A stretch of 64,000 bases of DNA from F23-D06 sp045132055 (GTDB lineage Bacteria; Bacteroidota; Bacteroidia; Bacteroidales; WCHB1-69): positions 124,001 through 188,000 of the forward strand of contig JBGURP010000055.1 of assembly GCA_045132055.1 (NCBI GenBank). Direction: 5' to 3'. A model generated the notes under the pieces. That model had not been told where the DNA came from and made no database searches. It worked only from the letters and a program-made list of their open reading frames with translations. Positions 17,853 through 28,266 of this stretch are shown piece by piece. Numbering within the stretch: position 1 is the first letter of the stretch; each line of letters opens with the position of its first letter. The translations under genes were made by a program, and so were the position numbers.

Positions 17853-18701
17853 TTATTTGTAAAAAGACTTGATAAGAGATGGTGTGTGTGCTCCTTTATC
17901 AAACCCCTCATATAATCTCGTGGAATTGGCAATCGATTTGCTTTTAAAACCATCTCGTAGGGTATTGAATTTTTTAGTGAAATTAGTTTCATTAATACGG
18001 CGACATTGAAAATCAGCAAAAGCTTCACTATAGGGATCTCCTTCTTTGGTACCGCCTTTAGGCCCCAACACCAATCCGCCTCCAACTGTCAACATTGAAA
18101 AAAGATTAGCCTCCACCTCATTATGTATGGAAGCGCCTCCTTGTCCTTTCAATTCTTGATAACCATGAAATAGTTCATGAGCCAGATAATCAGCATTATC
18201 TAATTGTCCATTCATATACATGGTTCCACCGTTGTTTCCATCTTTCTGAAATCGTCCAGTCCCATCATTTTTAAGGGATTCATTGGTAAATGTGAAAGTG
18301 GGTGAATCCTTCCCCGTCATTTCATCAATTACTGATTTACCGGCTTCTTTCCCATATATTTTATCAAGATTGTTCCATGCTGCCTGAACATTCTTGTCTG
18401 TGCTGTTGCATTGTTGCCCAGGAGTGAAAGTGTGTTCTCCATCCTCGCCTTGTATTACTATTGTTTCCCCATTCGGATCCACCAGCTTAATGGGGTTGTT
18501 GGCACAATAGGTATATGGCGACAAATTCGGATATTTGTCACTCATCGGATCGACGCTCAGCCAGATGGACAAATCGGAGCTGTAATACCTTGAACCAAAG
18601 TAAGAAAAGCCGGTTTCGGAGTCCTTTTCTTTTGCGGAGAAGGTGAAACTTGCTGAAAACAAGGTTTTTATGGGGTAATATGTTGATACTGGGGTGTTCA
18701 T
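17853..18701 (-). CDS. Orphan RHS core-tip cassette L1, HExxH metallopeptidase-like tip
   Basis: The 282-residue product has an 18-residue leader (MNTPVSTYYPIKTLFSAS), the RHS core end at residues 19-79 and a 203-residue tip. The tip contains LAHELFHGYQE, an HExxH motif at residues 175-179, with a candidate third ligand in HNEVEANLF about 20 residues later. This fits a short zincin of the kind seen in polymorphic toxins. I took the ATG at 18701, which begins a leader like those of L3 and R1, over an upstream ATG at 18731. A weak relative of the cassette promoter (TAATTTCA, 18708-18715) precedes it. Confidence 0.78.
   Translation of the reverse strand: MNTPVSTYYPIKTLFSASFTFSAKEKDSETGFSYFGSRYYSSDLSIWLSVDPMSDKYPNLSPYTYCANNPIKLVDPNGETIVIQGEDGEHTFTPGQQCNSTDKNVQAAWNNLDKIYGKEAGKSVIDEMTGKDSPTFTFTNESLKNDGTGRFQKDGNNGGTMYMNGQLDNADYLAHELFHGYQELKGQGGASIHNEVEANLFSMLTVGGGLVLGPKGGTKEGDPYSEAFADFQCRRINETNFTKKFNTLRDGFKSKSIANSTRLYEGFDKGAHTPSLIKSFYK
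18465..18647 (-). repeat. RHS core block copy in cassette L1
   Basis: The 183-bp segment encodes FTFSAKEKDSETGFSYFGSR to LVDPNGE. It is close in sequence and identical in orientation to the RHS gene copy 1.1 kb away. Confidence 0.92.
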
Positions 18702-18820
18702 ACGCCGTGAAATTACAAAATAATTGAACATGGCACAAGTTCCTTGCTGTTGTGCGGCGTGGGAGGTTTAAATAATTGTAACAACCATAAGATATTGTCC
18801 ATTTTTGAGAATGACTTCTA

Positions 18821-19201
18821 TCATAGAACATGTGGTGAAATATTTATTACAATATTTTTTCCCTGTATAATAGAATCGGGTGAATAATGAAGAATCAATT
18901 GAGAGGTATACCAATCTAAATAAAATGAAGTGTCTGTGGAGTTCTGGAATTTTTTAGAAATCATGTATGAATCCCCGTCTTGAAGGTCTATTTGAAAACT
19001 CCCTAACACATCTCCTTGGATAGTAACGTCTATCCCAGTAATATTCAAATCTTCATCAAAACATATCGTATCTGTCACTTCTGAACAAATAGTATCTATG
19101 AGAAATGACTGGGATGAATCATTCTCACAAGATGCTAATGCTAAAGAAGATATAAGCAAAACGATTGCCATTCTAATAATCCGATGAGATTTGTACACCA
19201 T
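18821..19201 (-). CDS. Lipoprotein partner of the full-length RHS protein (putative immunity)
   Basis: The 126-residue product is a lipoprotein. Its signal has a basic n-region (MVYKSHRIIR), a hydrophobic core and the lipobox LASC, followed by ENDSSQS. The remaining 100 residues are mainly short beta-type segments without a recognised domain. The start at 19201 overlaps the RHS stop by 29 bp. An alternative ATG at 19171 would sit 1 bp after the stop but would lack the basic n-region. By order it is the cognate immunity protein of the current RHS tip. This is inference. Confidence 0.7.
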   Translation of the reverse strand: MVYKSHRIIRMAIVLLISSLALASCENDSSQSFLIDTICSEVTDTICFDEDLNITGIDVTIQGDVLGSFQIDLQDGDSYMISKKFQNSTDTSFYLDWYTSQLILHYSPDSIIQGKNIVINISPHVL

Positions 19202-22200
19202 CTTGTATGCTATTTGAAATTTTACGAATAGTTTCTTTATTTCTTATTTCTGATTGGTTAATAGGTTCTCCATTAGATTTTTTTATGACATCCTTGCCCG
19301 TATTATCTTTTTCGAGAATTATTAAATCCCCATTGTCAATACGTTGTTTTATAATCTCTCCCAATTGTTTTGGAGAAGCATTTGGATTCTGTTTTCCAAT
19401 TTCAATTCCGACATCATTATTATGAATATCCATAACTAAATCAGTCTCTATTTCATCAGCAGGAGTACTATATTCATGCGCGTCCGACCATTTTCGAGTC
19501 ATTTTTTCGCCAACACTTTGAACATTTAGCGCTTGCCACATAGCATGCCTGTAGGCATCCGTTTTTCCTCCCTTTCCTCCTTCACCCGAAAATGCTTTTT
19601 TAGCCATCGAAGAGGCAAGTTTAGCATTCGAGTTTACTTGTATAGCTGTTGGAAATCTAATATCATATTTTAATATATGTTTCTCCTGTGGATTGAGTGA
19701 TTTAATTCTATTATACAGAGGTGGTTTTGTTAAATCTTCCCCGTTCGGGTCCACCAACTTTATCGGGTTGTTAGCACAATAAGTATAAGGCGAAAGAGAG
19801 GGATATTTGTCACTCATCGGATCGACGCTCAGCCAGATGGACAGGTCGGAGCTGTAATACCTTGAGCCAAAGTAAGAATAGCCAGTTTCTGTGTCCTTCT
19901 CTTTTGCGGAGAAGGTGAAACGGGCGGCATAATCGGTTATCCGCTGGTTCACGAAGTCCTCGCCCCAAGGCATATAATGCAGATGTTGCACGGCAGAACC
20001 GTCAGTATAAGTTATCCAAGAAGAACTTCCGAGATGGTCGGTGTGGTACCAGTAGCAATCCTTTTCCTCTTCCCTTATATCCTTCCATTCGTAAAGGAAA
20101 TTCAGCAAAGATTCCTGCACTTCAGCCTGTGCATCAAGGCATTCCATCACATCATCGAAAAGCATTATGGAATGTTCCTTGTGTGCAACAAACATTTCAG
20201 GATTGTCATTTCGGTCCAAGTATTTCAATCCGCCACCGCCTATTCTGCTGGCAATCCGCTCATTCTCCGCATAATAATGCTTGGTATAGCCTTTGGGATT
20301 GGTTACCAGATACGGTGAGGCATATAGAGTTGGCCTCTTCATGTAATAGTAGTAACGCCACTCTCCATTTCGGTTCTGCCGGGCAAAATCACCGGTCAGT
20401 TTATATATCCTGTCACCGTTGGCGTCGTACTGGTAATATGACAGGAAACCATCGTCCTTAACACCCAGCAGCCTGTTCTGCTCGTCCCAGCAGAGACGAC
20501 GGTCGGTATTGTTCAGGGTATTGATGTGTTGCGTCATGTTGCCCTTCACATCCCACTTGAAATATTGTTGCGGTCCGTTGTCTATGTATGCTAGAGTGTT
20601 CGGCTGGCTATTATTGTCATAATGATAGTCATTATGACAATGGACAGGGGCTTGGTTGTTGGAGAAGGGTGTTTGCGTGTAAGTGTCCGCATCGAGATGT
20701 TTTTTCACAATGCGACCATTCGGTTTATATTCCATGTCAAGTTCGTAGTCCACGGGATGATTTCCGTTCCATATACCATTCGAGTAATCCAACCTGTACA
20801 TGTCATCGTATTGATACTCGTTAATGTAAGTGCCTCCCAAGCCGTTGGAGAGCATTCCGGCATTGTTGGCAATCATGGTTATGTTGCTCACCGAATCGTA
20901 TCTGTAGTCAATGTCCTGCATGGGTTCATTTGCAGAAGTCACCGAATAAAGGTTTCTGAGTCGTTGCAGGGTGTCATACTTGTAGAACGTCTTCGTCCCG
21001 TTCCCGTAGTACATCGCAGCTTTCAGTTCAAACTCGTTGTAACGGACGCTGTCGAGATATTTGTAAGGGAAACCATTCTTGACACCCGTTATGCTGTTGA
21101 GCATACCGCCGCTGTTATAGCCATAACAAACTATCTCGCCATCGGGATAAACCATGCTGTCAATACGGTTCCAACTGTCGTAAACGAATCTCATATCAAA
21201 TGTGTAAGGCTGGTTTTCATACGGCAGCGTAAATGTCCGTGTGTTTTCTGTCACTTCTCCCAATTTGCCGTAAGAAAATGTCTGCCAGCCGGATGCGTCC
21301 TCCTGCGATATAACCTTGCCTACTGCATTTCTGACGGCATCGACAGAGGTTCCGTAATTGTAATGCACATTGTATTCAGGATAATGGGAGCAAAAGATGT
21401 CTGAAAGCTGGTTGAAGTAGTATTTATACTCAAGATTTTCTCCCATCTCGTTTGTATGCCTTGTCAGATTCCCGGCCGGATCGTACTCATAGTAGTCGTT
21501 CCCTGCATCCGGATGTTTGCGATGAATCATCTGTCCGAACATGTCGTAGTCGTAAAAGGTCTCGAATCCGTCAGGGTCGGTGCTTTTCTTCAACTGTCCC
21601 AAGCAGTCGTAATCGAAAAAGGTTGTCGTGCCGTATGGGGCCACCTGCATGAGCTGCTGGCCGAGCGTGCCTTTCAGCACCTGCACGCTGTTATTCATGG
21701 CATCCGTAGTGGTCGTGGAAAACACTGTCTTGCCGCCTGTGTTGCCAAAGCCATATTCCATTCTGGTCACCTCATGGGTGGGAAGCTCCACACGAATCTG
21801 TCTGTCCAAAATATCATATTTGATGGAGGTTATTGTGGCAGGGGCAAAGTATGGATTGTACAAGGCGTATAGTGCAGTGTCCTCAACAAAAGGATGGTAT
21901 TGCTCCACCGTCCTGCCGAAGCAGTCGTATGTGACACGTCCAGTCACCAGGCTCACCTCTTGCCCGTCAATCTCCGCATCTTTCTTTGTCTGCAGCAGGC
22001 GGCCTAATCCATCTGTAATAACTGTGGTGGCGATGTCATCGGTGGGATGCTGCGGGTCGTAATGGAATGTGCGGGCATAACTTTGGATGGTACCGATATT
22101 GAAAATGTCAGTGGTGCCATAATTTTTCGGGTGGTATTCCATTTTTATGGTATAAGGCTTGGACGCGTCAATTTCGTATGGAGCTATAATCACCGTAGTC

Positions 22201-25200
22201 CTGCCCAAAGCATCGTAGGAATACATCATGGCATTGCCATTGATGTCAACGGTTTCCGTAGGTTTCCCGATTTTGCAGTCGTAGTTTGCTGTAGAAGAGT
22301 ACCCGAGCGACAAGTTTTCAACCTTGACAGGATAAGTCCATAGGGTATCATCGTACTGGTATTTAAACTCCAGCCGCTGTCCGTTGTGGTTTTCAGGCAA
22401 AACCGACCATACAAGGTTTCCATACTGGTCATAACTAAACTCATAGTCGGCGGTTTGCGAGCTGTTATGGCGTTCAAGATGCTGAAGTTTACCAGTGGAA
22501 TAGTAAGAGGCCGTTCGCTTCTGCACGGTGTGACCAGCGTGGTTGCTGACAATTATCTGCACTGGCAATGCAGTCATGTTGAGGGGCATTCCCACTGCAT
22601 AGTCTATCTTTGCCCTGAACCATTCATCAAAATGAGTGGTATCGCCACAGTGTGTATATTCCGTTACATTCCGCCATCTGTCGTACAATCTCATCACTAC
22701 AGAAGTGATCTGCGGTAATGAAAGTCCCCCATACCAGTTGGTGATAACGGACTCCTTGGCCACATAGACATCACTGCGGGCACAGCCGCCATCGGCGACA
22801 ACGCTGTCGGCAAAGTCGTGTAAGACGACATCGTACAGATGCTCCACGTATGGGTTGCCTGCAGTATCAAACACGCAGTCGCGGGTCTTACGACCGCGTT
22901 TGGCGAAATCATGGTTGTTGTATTCTTCCACAGTGTATCGGTAGAGAGTATCTCCCCCTTCCGTGTTGTATTGTCGCGTGGTTACGGTTCCGTATCCATA
23001 GTCCATGCGCTCGTACCGATCATGGTGAGGGTCGGCATAGACGAATTTTGTATGGGAGACAGATCCGGCCAAGGGGGAGTTCGGATCCTCCAAGGCCAAG
23101 GTGTCAAGATTCCAGGATCGTTGGGGCTTTTCATAGCATGGCTGCGAGAGGGCATAGTCCAGTTCTATTGTGCTACCAGTGAAGTTGGTTACCTTTTTCA
23201 AAAGGTTGGTCTTTCCAGCCTGGTTGTACCGGACTGACATGCTGTTTTCCGATGAAGATGTGACGTAATCCACATAGCCGTCCCCGTTAATGTCGGTAAG
23301 TTGAACGCTGTCTTTGCTAAAACTTTTTCCATAAGGGGAACCTGAAATGCCCACACAGACTTTCAATATACTCCAGAATGTGAATCCGAGTGTCACAGAC
23401 AGGTCCACGGATTCGCTATACGACTTGCCATGGCTGATTTGCTGGATGGTCGTGACCGTATCCCAGCCGGACCACCGGCCGGCACCTTTGTTGTACTTGA
23501 CCCGTATGCCTGTCGAAATCTTCTCCAGTAAATCAGGAAGTCCGTCCCCGTTGAAGTCGGTCAGCATCTTATCGGTTTGATTGCGGGAAAGGTTCACTCC
23601 GACACCGCCGCCGATACTTGCCTGTCCCACATTGAAATTTCCCCCTAAGCTCAACCCATAGTTCTGGCTGTTCCCTTCCCTCACTGCAGTCACGCCCCAA
23701 TTTTCAAAGGGATTGAATCCGTAACCCATATTGAGGGCGACACCTCCGACAGCATTCACCTTGTCGGGCAGTCCGTCACCGTTCATGTCCATCCAAGTAA
23801 ATGCGGTGTTGTCGCTACCTCCGCCAAGACTGGCTCCAACGTTGCCAGATCCATTGAAGCTGATTTTGGCACCCTTGGGATTGTTGGAGGCGTTTCTGGA
23901 GGGTGTAGAATAACTCCCTCCGAAGTTTGCACCTTCGGAGATTGTGTTCGAAGACGACACAATCTGCACATGCGAATCGAGACTGCTCAATGGGCCAATG
24001 CCTCCCCATGGTTGCGAATACTGAACATAAACTTGGCCAATGATGTCGGGATATTTGTCCCCGTTGAGATCCATGTAGTCTGTCAAGATGGTGTTTTCAC
24101 CCGTTGAATGAGAAACCCCTACGGAAATTGGCACAACAGGAATGGAAAGACTCAAAGAGTGGTTCTTCAGTTTTGTCATGTTCTGTTTCCTGACAGTTTT
24201 CACTTCAAAGCCTTGAGGAACCACAGGCACGGGATGGTCATATTCCACGATGTCTGCAGTGATGCTGTCTGTCACATACTCTGGTATTCTGGTGTTGGAC
24301 ATAGTGTCACGGACAATATAGTTTATATTTCCGTATCCGACCCACGCACCGTGCCTGCTGTCAGGCTGCATTTCCACCCAGCCAGTTCTTTGGCTTAGAG
24401 GGTTGTATCCACCTGCCGATGAAAATGCCTGCGTAATAGTGGACTGTTCTTGAGGATGATCGGTTTCCTGACTCGGTTGGAAAGCGCGGATGGCAGCCGT
24501 GTCGGATTCTGCTTGTGTCTGGTCTGCAGGATGTGTTCGCAAATCCACCACAAGACGGGACAGTTTTATGACAGAGTCCTTGATAGCAATCCCGCCGACA
24601 GTGTCGTTGTTGTTATAGGCAAACTGTCCCCAGCCCCTGTACAAAGGCCCGAAAAGCCAATGGTAAACCGAATCAATGGGGGTTTGTTTATAATTGTTTA
24701 CAATAGCTTGTACCGGCGGGTAATAGTGAATGGTGTCTGTCACAGGATTACCGTTGATGGTGTCGGGAAACATGTATTGGATATGCGGCCGTACGTCGAA
24801 AGAACCGTAATTGGTCGCCAACAAGATTAATCTTATATAATCATTCTCTTTCAAGGAATCACTCCTGTTGATGGTTAGGCTTTGGTTTCCACGTAAATCA
24901 TATGTGAGTGGCGTAAAACCAGTGTCTTTGCCTAATACGACTGTAAGAACTGCAGTGTCAGGAAGAAGTGAACGGGGCAAACATTCAATTGTCATGGTGT
25001 ACCGGGAACTATTTTTGTGCGCCTGGAAAAACATTTTTCCACTTACAAGATAGTCCTGCTCCGAATTATAATGATATGCATCCAGCTGAACAACCGAATC
25101 GTTTTCAAAGCTCGTGTAGGTAATATCCTGTTCCCATTTCACCTTGTCAAAGGATCTGTTCTCACCCGAAATGAGTCTGAACATTACGATGTCATTTTCT

Positions 25201-28200
25201 CGAACATTTACCCCTGTAATAGTGGTATCATGTATCACATGTATGCTGTCGGGGATGGTGTCTCGCACAAGGATTTCCGGTGTCGTGGAACTGTGAAGAC
25301 GGTACTTTCCGTCAACACGTATGCCCCGGCACACTTGGATAGCATACTGCACACCGTCGCATCGCTTTGATTGCGCATGGCTTCTGGAACTATCACTGAG
25401 CAGAGTGATACCAGACGAAATACTGACAGTACCGCTATGCTGTGCAACCCAGACCTTCACTGTCTCCAAATCCGGATCTGAGGGAATAGGTGTACAATGG
25501 ATAGATTTCCTATATATTTCCAAACATCCTGTTTCGCTATTGTGATTCATTCCTGTGGGATTACAGTCTGAATGCCTGAACACACACTCGTACATGCCTG
25601 TATTCATGAGACTGTCTGACAATGCGGCGGCATAACTGCTATCACCAACCTCCTTAATTTCAATACATCTATCAAACTCCCACTCCACGGTACAGGCCAC
25701 GTTGTCATCAACCTCACCGTCGAAAATAATTCCCCCGCACTCCCCTGGTATCGTCACAATGGAATCCTCTGGGGCCGCCCCACCTTGAGAACTGACCATG
25801 GAATAATAATTCCGGAATTTGACAGTGTCATTTGTTGTGACATTAAAGTACACCCCATCGTCGGTCACAATGTCCGGAAGTCCATCGCCGTTGACATCCG
25901 AAAAATACACGGAAGTAGTTGAAGTGGTCTTGGGCCAGCTTCCACTATACGAGCATCCTGCAGAGGCCTGTAAGCCCCAGGTGGTGGTGCTTCCTGTTTC
26001 AGTCAGAAAGTCTGTGACACCGACGACAGGCACTGCAGGGCCGTAATGGAAAGACGTTTCACTATCAGCAATCTGTTTTCTGCAATAAAGTTTTTTTTCT
26101 GATTTGAACAGCTTGTCTGCAAGCCCATCGCCATTGAGGTCCACCAATGTGAGAATACCCTCGCTCTTGGAGCGGCTGTAATTGAAATTGCCGCCCACGC
26201 TAAAGGAAGTCAATGGGACCACGGGACCTATGCCGATGGTTGCAGTTCCACCGACATTCCAGCTTTTGCCTTTGGTGGCGCCCAAAGCAGTTGCACTGCC
26301 CTCATTACCCACATTAAACGCATTGGTAATGAAAAAACTATGAAGATCATCGTTGCTGCTGCTAAGGTTTATGGATGTTGATGGACCGAACAGAGCATTC
26401 CCTGAAGGAGCATCAAAGTAGTCGAAATGGGTACGAGTCCCGGAGAATCCCAGCTGGTCCAACCTGGAAAGTTCAGTATTGCAACCGAAGAAATCCTGAA
26501 TGTTGTCAATACGCACGACATCAGTCAGACGAGTTTTGTATTGAGATTCACGTTTGTTTTCAGTATAGATCATATAGCGTCTGAACACCTCATCATCAAA
26601 AGATATCTCAATGTTACAAAGCTCTTCAGCTGTAACTTCCTTAAAACCCCTGTTGAAAGAGACTGTCATGTCATCCCTTCCCCCTTTTCTGACAAAATGA
26701 ATCTTGTAACGCGAAGGTGCATCTTCATGATAGGTATAACAGATACTGTCTATGTAAATCTGCTTTCCCATGACGCTGGCGTTGCTAACTCCCGGATGCT
26801 GTATCACAGAATAACAATATCTTACGCCGTTGCCCGAAGGATCCACACTTTCTGCCAGGGCCCAGTGGGCGATGGCACCGGATGAGTTTCCAGCACCAGT
26901 GCGCAGCACACAGCTGTTGTTCACGCCATTGTCCAAAGCATACTTGCCGTAGTAGTCCGTCACGCCGTTCTTGTGCGTCACTGTCCACCAGTAGCTGTCG
27001 GGTCCGCCGCCGTGGCGCACGATGCTGTCGTAGGCCTCGTTCTTGCGCGGATAGAACTGTTCTTGGCCATCATGGTCTAGGATATTCCTGTTTGTCCAGT
27101 GATTGGTGCGGTGCGGCATGTCACGGAACCTGCCCGCCACGCTGTCGTAAGATACCAGCTGTTCGCCCTCAAAAACATACACTTCGCTTTCCAAATCGCT
27201 GTCGTATCTCGGCACGCCCCAGCGTGTCTCCACTGTGATGGAGGGGATGGAGATGTCCCAGCCCACACCGAGCCAGCCGTTGCCGCCACTGCTGCTGTAA
27301 GTCAGCGCGAGGTTGGGCTGCATGCCCTGACGTCCGGCAGGAATCTCGATAGGATAGCTCAGGTTGGCCGTTCCCATGTTGTTGGCGGTCGGCGGCTGCA
27401 TCAGCGTCAGCCCCTCCAGCGGGTCGGCAGCCTTCAGCTCCTTGATGCTCGTGGGCGTGTAGGCCGATGTCTCCGGCATCTCCGGGGTCTTCAGCACCGC
27501 GTTGATGAAGTCCAGCGGCGATTCGCCGCCGCCCTCGCCCTGCGCGGCCACGGACAACATGCCCTGCGCCTGCGCGAGCGCGTCCTGCGGGCCGACCATG
27601 GCGTCCTGCGTGTGCGGCAGGCCTTTATCCCACGGCCTGAACCGCGAGCAGACCAGCAACGCCTCCGTGTTCACCGAGTCGCGCTGGATGGCCACCCATC
27701 TTCGATACTGCCTGTCATAGACATAGGTCTGTATGTCATCCTCGGTGAAGCCCTGCGGCAGCAATGATGGGTCATAGGGCACTGCAATAATGAACTCTCC
27801 TGGAAGGGGATTCACACGGTAGCCTGCCGTCTGACCGTTCCCGTCAAACCCGCCCGTCACGTTCACCATGCCCGCGTCCAGGGGCGGAAGCTGCGAGGGC
27901 GTGAGCTCTGCCATCGCGCCGGATGAAAGCGCCAAAGGCGGCGCGTTCAATGCGGAATTTGGAATGGGAAATGGGGAATGGTTCCCCGTTCCGATTTCTT
28001 CTTCCGGAATAGAGATGCAGTGCTTGACTGCGTTGACTTTCTGCAATCTAGCCGCCGGTTCGTTCAAGCTGTCGTTCAAAACGTTGAGTCCCGAATTGTA
28101 GCTATATGCCCTATAGGAGCGGGTGGATACACCTTCTTTTGCCGTGTCTATGGAGAACAGCATGGCAAGCAACGCTGCAAGGACGGATAATATGGCCAGT

Positions 28201-28214
28201 AGATATTGTCTCAT
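19173..28214 (-). CDS. Giant SpvB/RHS YD-repeat polymorphic toxin
   Basis: The 3013-residue protein starts with a hydrophobic export signal (MRQYLLAILSVLAALLAMLF). An SpvB-type domain begins near residue 265 (LSYPIEIPAGRQGMQPNLAL, GWDISIPSI). FG-GAP/VCBS-like calcium loops lie between residues 690 and 1640 (VDLNGDGLAD, DVNGDGLPD, DMNGDGLPD, DFNGDGLPD, DINGDGYVD). YD repeats run from about 1950 to 2700, followed by the RHS core (HTDHLGSSSWITYTDG) and the core end at residues 2765-2825. This layout matches Tc-toxin B/C fusions and RHS cages. The last 187 residues are the tip, with TDAYRHAMWQAL, WSDAHE and MDIHNNDVG, resembling the DUF6973 type found in Bacteroidota RHS tips. Its activity is unknown. 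No TcA-like gene is in the window. Confidence 0.9.
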   Translation of the reverse strand: MRQYLLAILSVLAALLAMLFSIDTAKEGVSTRSYRAYSYNSGLNVLNDSLNEPAARLQKVNAVKHCISIPEEEIGTGNHSPFPIPNSALNAPPLALSSGAMAELTPSQLPPLDAGMVNVTGGFDGNGQTAGYRVNPLPGEFIIAVPYDPSLLPQGFTEDDIQTYVYDRQYRRWVAIQRDSVNTEALLVCSRFRPWDKGLPHTQDAMVGPQDALAQAQGMLSVAAQGEGGGESPLDFINAVLKTPEMPETSAYTPTSIKELKAADPLEGLTLMQPPTANNMGTANLSYPIEIPAGRQGMQPNLALTYSSSGGNGWLGVGWDISIPSITVETRWGVPRYDSDLESEVYVFEGEQLVSYDSVAGRFRDMPHRTNHWTNRNILDHDGQEQFYPRKNEAYDSIVRHGGGPDSYWWTVTHKNGVTDYYGKYALDNGVNNSCVLRTGAGNSSGAIAHWALAESVDPSGNGVRYCYSVIQHPGVSNASVMGKQIYIDSICYTYHEDAPSRYKIHFVRKGGRDDMTVSFNRGFKEVTAEELCNIEISFDDEVFRRYMIYTENKRESQYKTRLTDVVRIDNIQDFFGCNTELSRLDQLGFSGTRTHFDYFDAPSGNALFGPSTSINLSSSNDDLHSFFITNAFNVGNEGSATALGATKGKSWNVGGTATIGIGPVVPLTSFSVGGNFNYSRSKSEGILTLVDLNGDGLADKLFKSEKKLYCRKQIADSETSFHYGPAVPVVGVTDFLTETGSTTTWGLQASAGCSYSGSWPKTTSTTSVYFSDVNGDGLPDIVTDDGVYFNVTTNDTVKFRNYYSMVSSQGGAAPEDSIVTIPGECGGIIFDGEVDDNVACTVEWEFDRCIEIKEVGDSSYAAALSDSLMNTGMYECVFRHSDCNPTGMNHNSETGCLEIYRKSIHCTPIPSDPDLETVKVWVAQHSGTVSISSGITLLSDSSRSHAQSKRCDGVQYAIQVCRGIRVDGKYRLHSSTTPEILVRDTIPDSIHVIHDTTITGVNVRENDIVMFRLISGENRSFDKVKWEQDITYTSFENDSVVQLDAYHYNSEQDYLVSGKMFFQAHKNSSRYTMTIECLPRSLLPDTAVLTVVLGKDTGFTPLTYDLRGNQSLTINRSDSLKENDYIRLILLATNYGSFDVRPHIQYMFPDTINGNPVTDTIHYYPPVQAIVNNYKQTPIDSVYHWLFGPLYRGWGQFAYNNNDTVGGIAIKDSVIKLSRLVVDLRTHPADQTQAESDTAAIRAFQPSQETDHPQEQSTITQAFSSAGGYNPLSQRTGWVEMQPDSRHGAWVGYGNINYIVRDTMSNTRIPEYVTDSITADIVEYDHPVPVVPQGFEVKTVRKQNMTKLKNHSLSLSIPVVPISVGVSHSTGENTILTDYMDLNGDKYPDIIGQVYVQYSQPWGGIGPLSSLDSHVQIVSSSNTISEGANFGGSYSTPSRNASNNPKGAKISFNGSGNVGASLGGGSDNTAFTWMDMNGDGLPDKVNAVGGVALNMGYGFNPFENWGVTAVREGNSQNYGLSLGGNFNVGQASIGGGVGVNLSRNQTDKMLTDFNGDGLPDLLEKISTGIRVKYNKGAGRWSGWDTVTTIQQISHGKSYSESVDLSVTLGFTFWSILKVCVGISGSPYGKSFSKDSVQLTDINGDGYVDYVTSSSENSMSVRYNQAGKTNLLKKVTNFTGSTIELDYALSQPCYEKPQRSWNLDTLALEDPNSPLAGSVSHTKFVYADPHHDRYERMDYGYGTVTTRQYNTEGGDTLYRYTVEEYNNHDFAKRGRKTRDCVFDTAGNPYVEHLYDVVLHDFADSVVADGGCARSDVYVAKESVITNWYGGLSLPQITSVVMRLYDRWRNVTEYTHCGDTTHFDEWFRAKIDYAVGMPLNMTALPVQIIVSNHAGHTVQKRTASYYSTGKLQHLERHNSSQTADYEFSYDQYGNLVWSVLPENHNGQRLEFKYQYDDTLWTYPVKVENLSLGYSSTANYDCKIGKPTETVDINGNAMMYSYDALGRTTVIIAPYEIDASKPYTIKMEYHPKNYGTTDIFNIGTIQSYARTFHYDPQHPTDDIATTVITDGLGRLLQTKKDAEIDGQEVSLVTGRVTYDCFGRTVEQYHPFVEDTALYALYNPYFAPATITSIKYDILDRQIRVELPTHEVTRMEYGFGNTGGKTVFSTTTTDAMNNSVQVLKGTLGQQLMQVAPYGTTTFFDYDCLGQLKKSTDPDGFETFYDYDMFGQMIHRKHPDAGNDYYEYDPAGNLTRHTNEMGENLEYKYYFNQLSDIFCSHYPEYNVHYNYGTSVDAVRNAVGKVISQEDASGWQTFSYGKLGEVTENTRTFTLPYENQPYTFDMRFVYDSWNRIDSMVYPDGEIVCYGYNSGGMLNSITGVKNGFPYKYLDSVRYNEFELKAAMYYGNGTKTFYKYDTLQRLRNLYSVTSANEPMQDIDYRYDSVSNITMIANNAGMLSNGLGGTYINEYQYDDMYRLDYSNGIWNGNHPVDYELDMEYKPNGRIVKKHLDADTYTQTPFSNNQAPVHCHNDYHYDNNSQPNTLAYIDNGPQQYFKWDVKGNMTQHINTLNNTDRRLCWDEQNRLLGVKDDGFLSYYQYDANGDRIYKLTGDFARQNRNGEWRYYYYMKRPTLYASPYLVTNPKGYTKHYYAENERIASRIGGGGLKYLDRNDNPEMFVAHKEHSIMLFDDVMECLDAQAEVQESLLNFLYEWKDIREEEKDCYWYHTDHLGSSSWITYTDGSAVQHLHYMPWGEDFVNQRITDYAARFTFSAKEKDTETGYSYFGSRYYSSDLSIWLSVDPMSDKYPSLSPYTYCANNPIKLVDPNGEDLTKPPLYNRIKSLNPQEKHILKYDIRFPTAIQVNSNAKLASSMAKKAFSGEGGKGGKTDAYRHAMWQALNVQSVGEKMTRKWSDAHEYSTPADEIETDLVMDIHNNDVGIEIGKQNPNASPKQLGEIIKQRIDNGDLIILEKDNTGKDVIKKSNGEPINQSEIRNKETIRKISNSIQDGVQISSDY
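19737..19919 (-). repeat. RHS core block of the full-length RHS gene
   Basis: The 183-bp segment encodes FTFSAKEKDTETGYSYFGSR to LVDPNGE. Copies in the same orientation lie at 18465, 16839 and 15406. Copies in the opposite orientation lie at 31375, 32992 and 34485. Confidence 0.92.
27955..27990. repeat. Dispersed repeat inside the RHS coding sequence
   Basis: The + strand reads TTTGGAATGGGAAATGGGGA, the same unit as in the intergenic run at 12515. In frame it encodes HSPFPIPNS near residue 80, between the signal and the SpvB domain. Confidence 0.65.
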
Positions 28215-28266
28215 AGATATTTTATTTCTTAATTCCTTAGTCCCTTGATTTCACAACTGTCGTCTG

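Noticed and set aside
18711..18831. Alternative reading of a gene between L1 and the RHS partner
   Set aside because: An open frame here runs out of phase into the L1 core block and has no family features. The core block is read in the frame starting at 18701.
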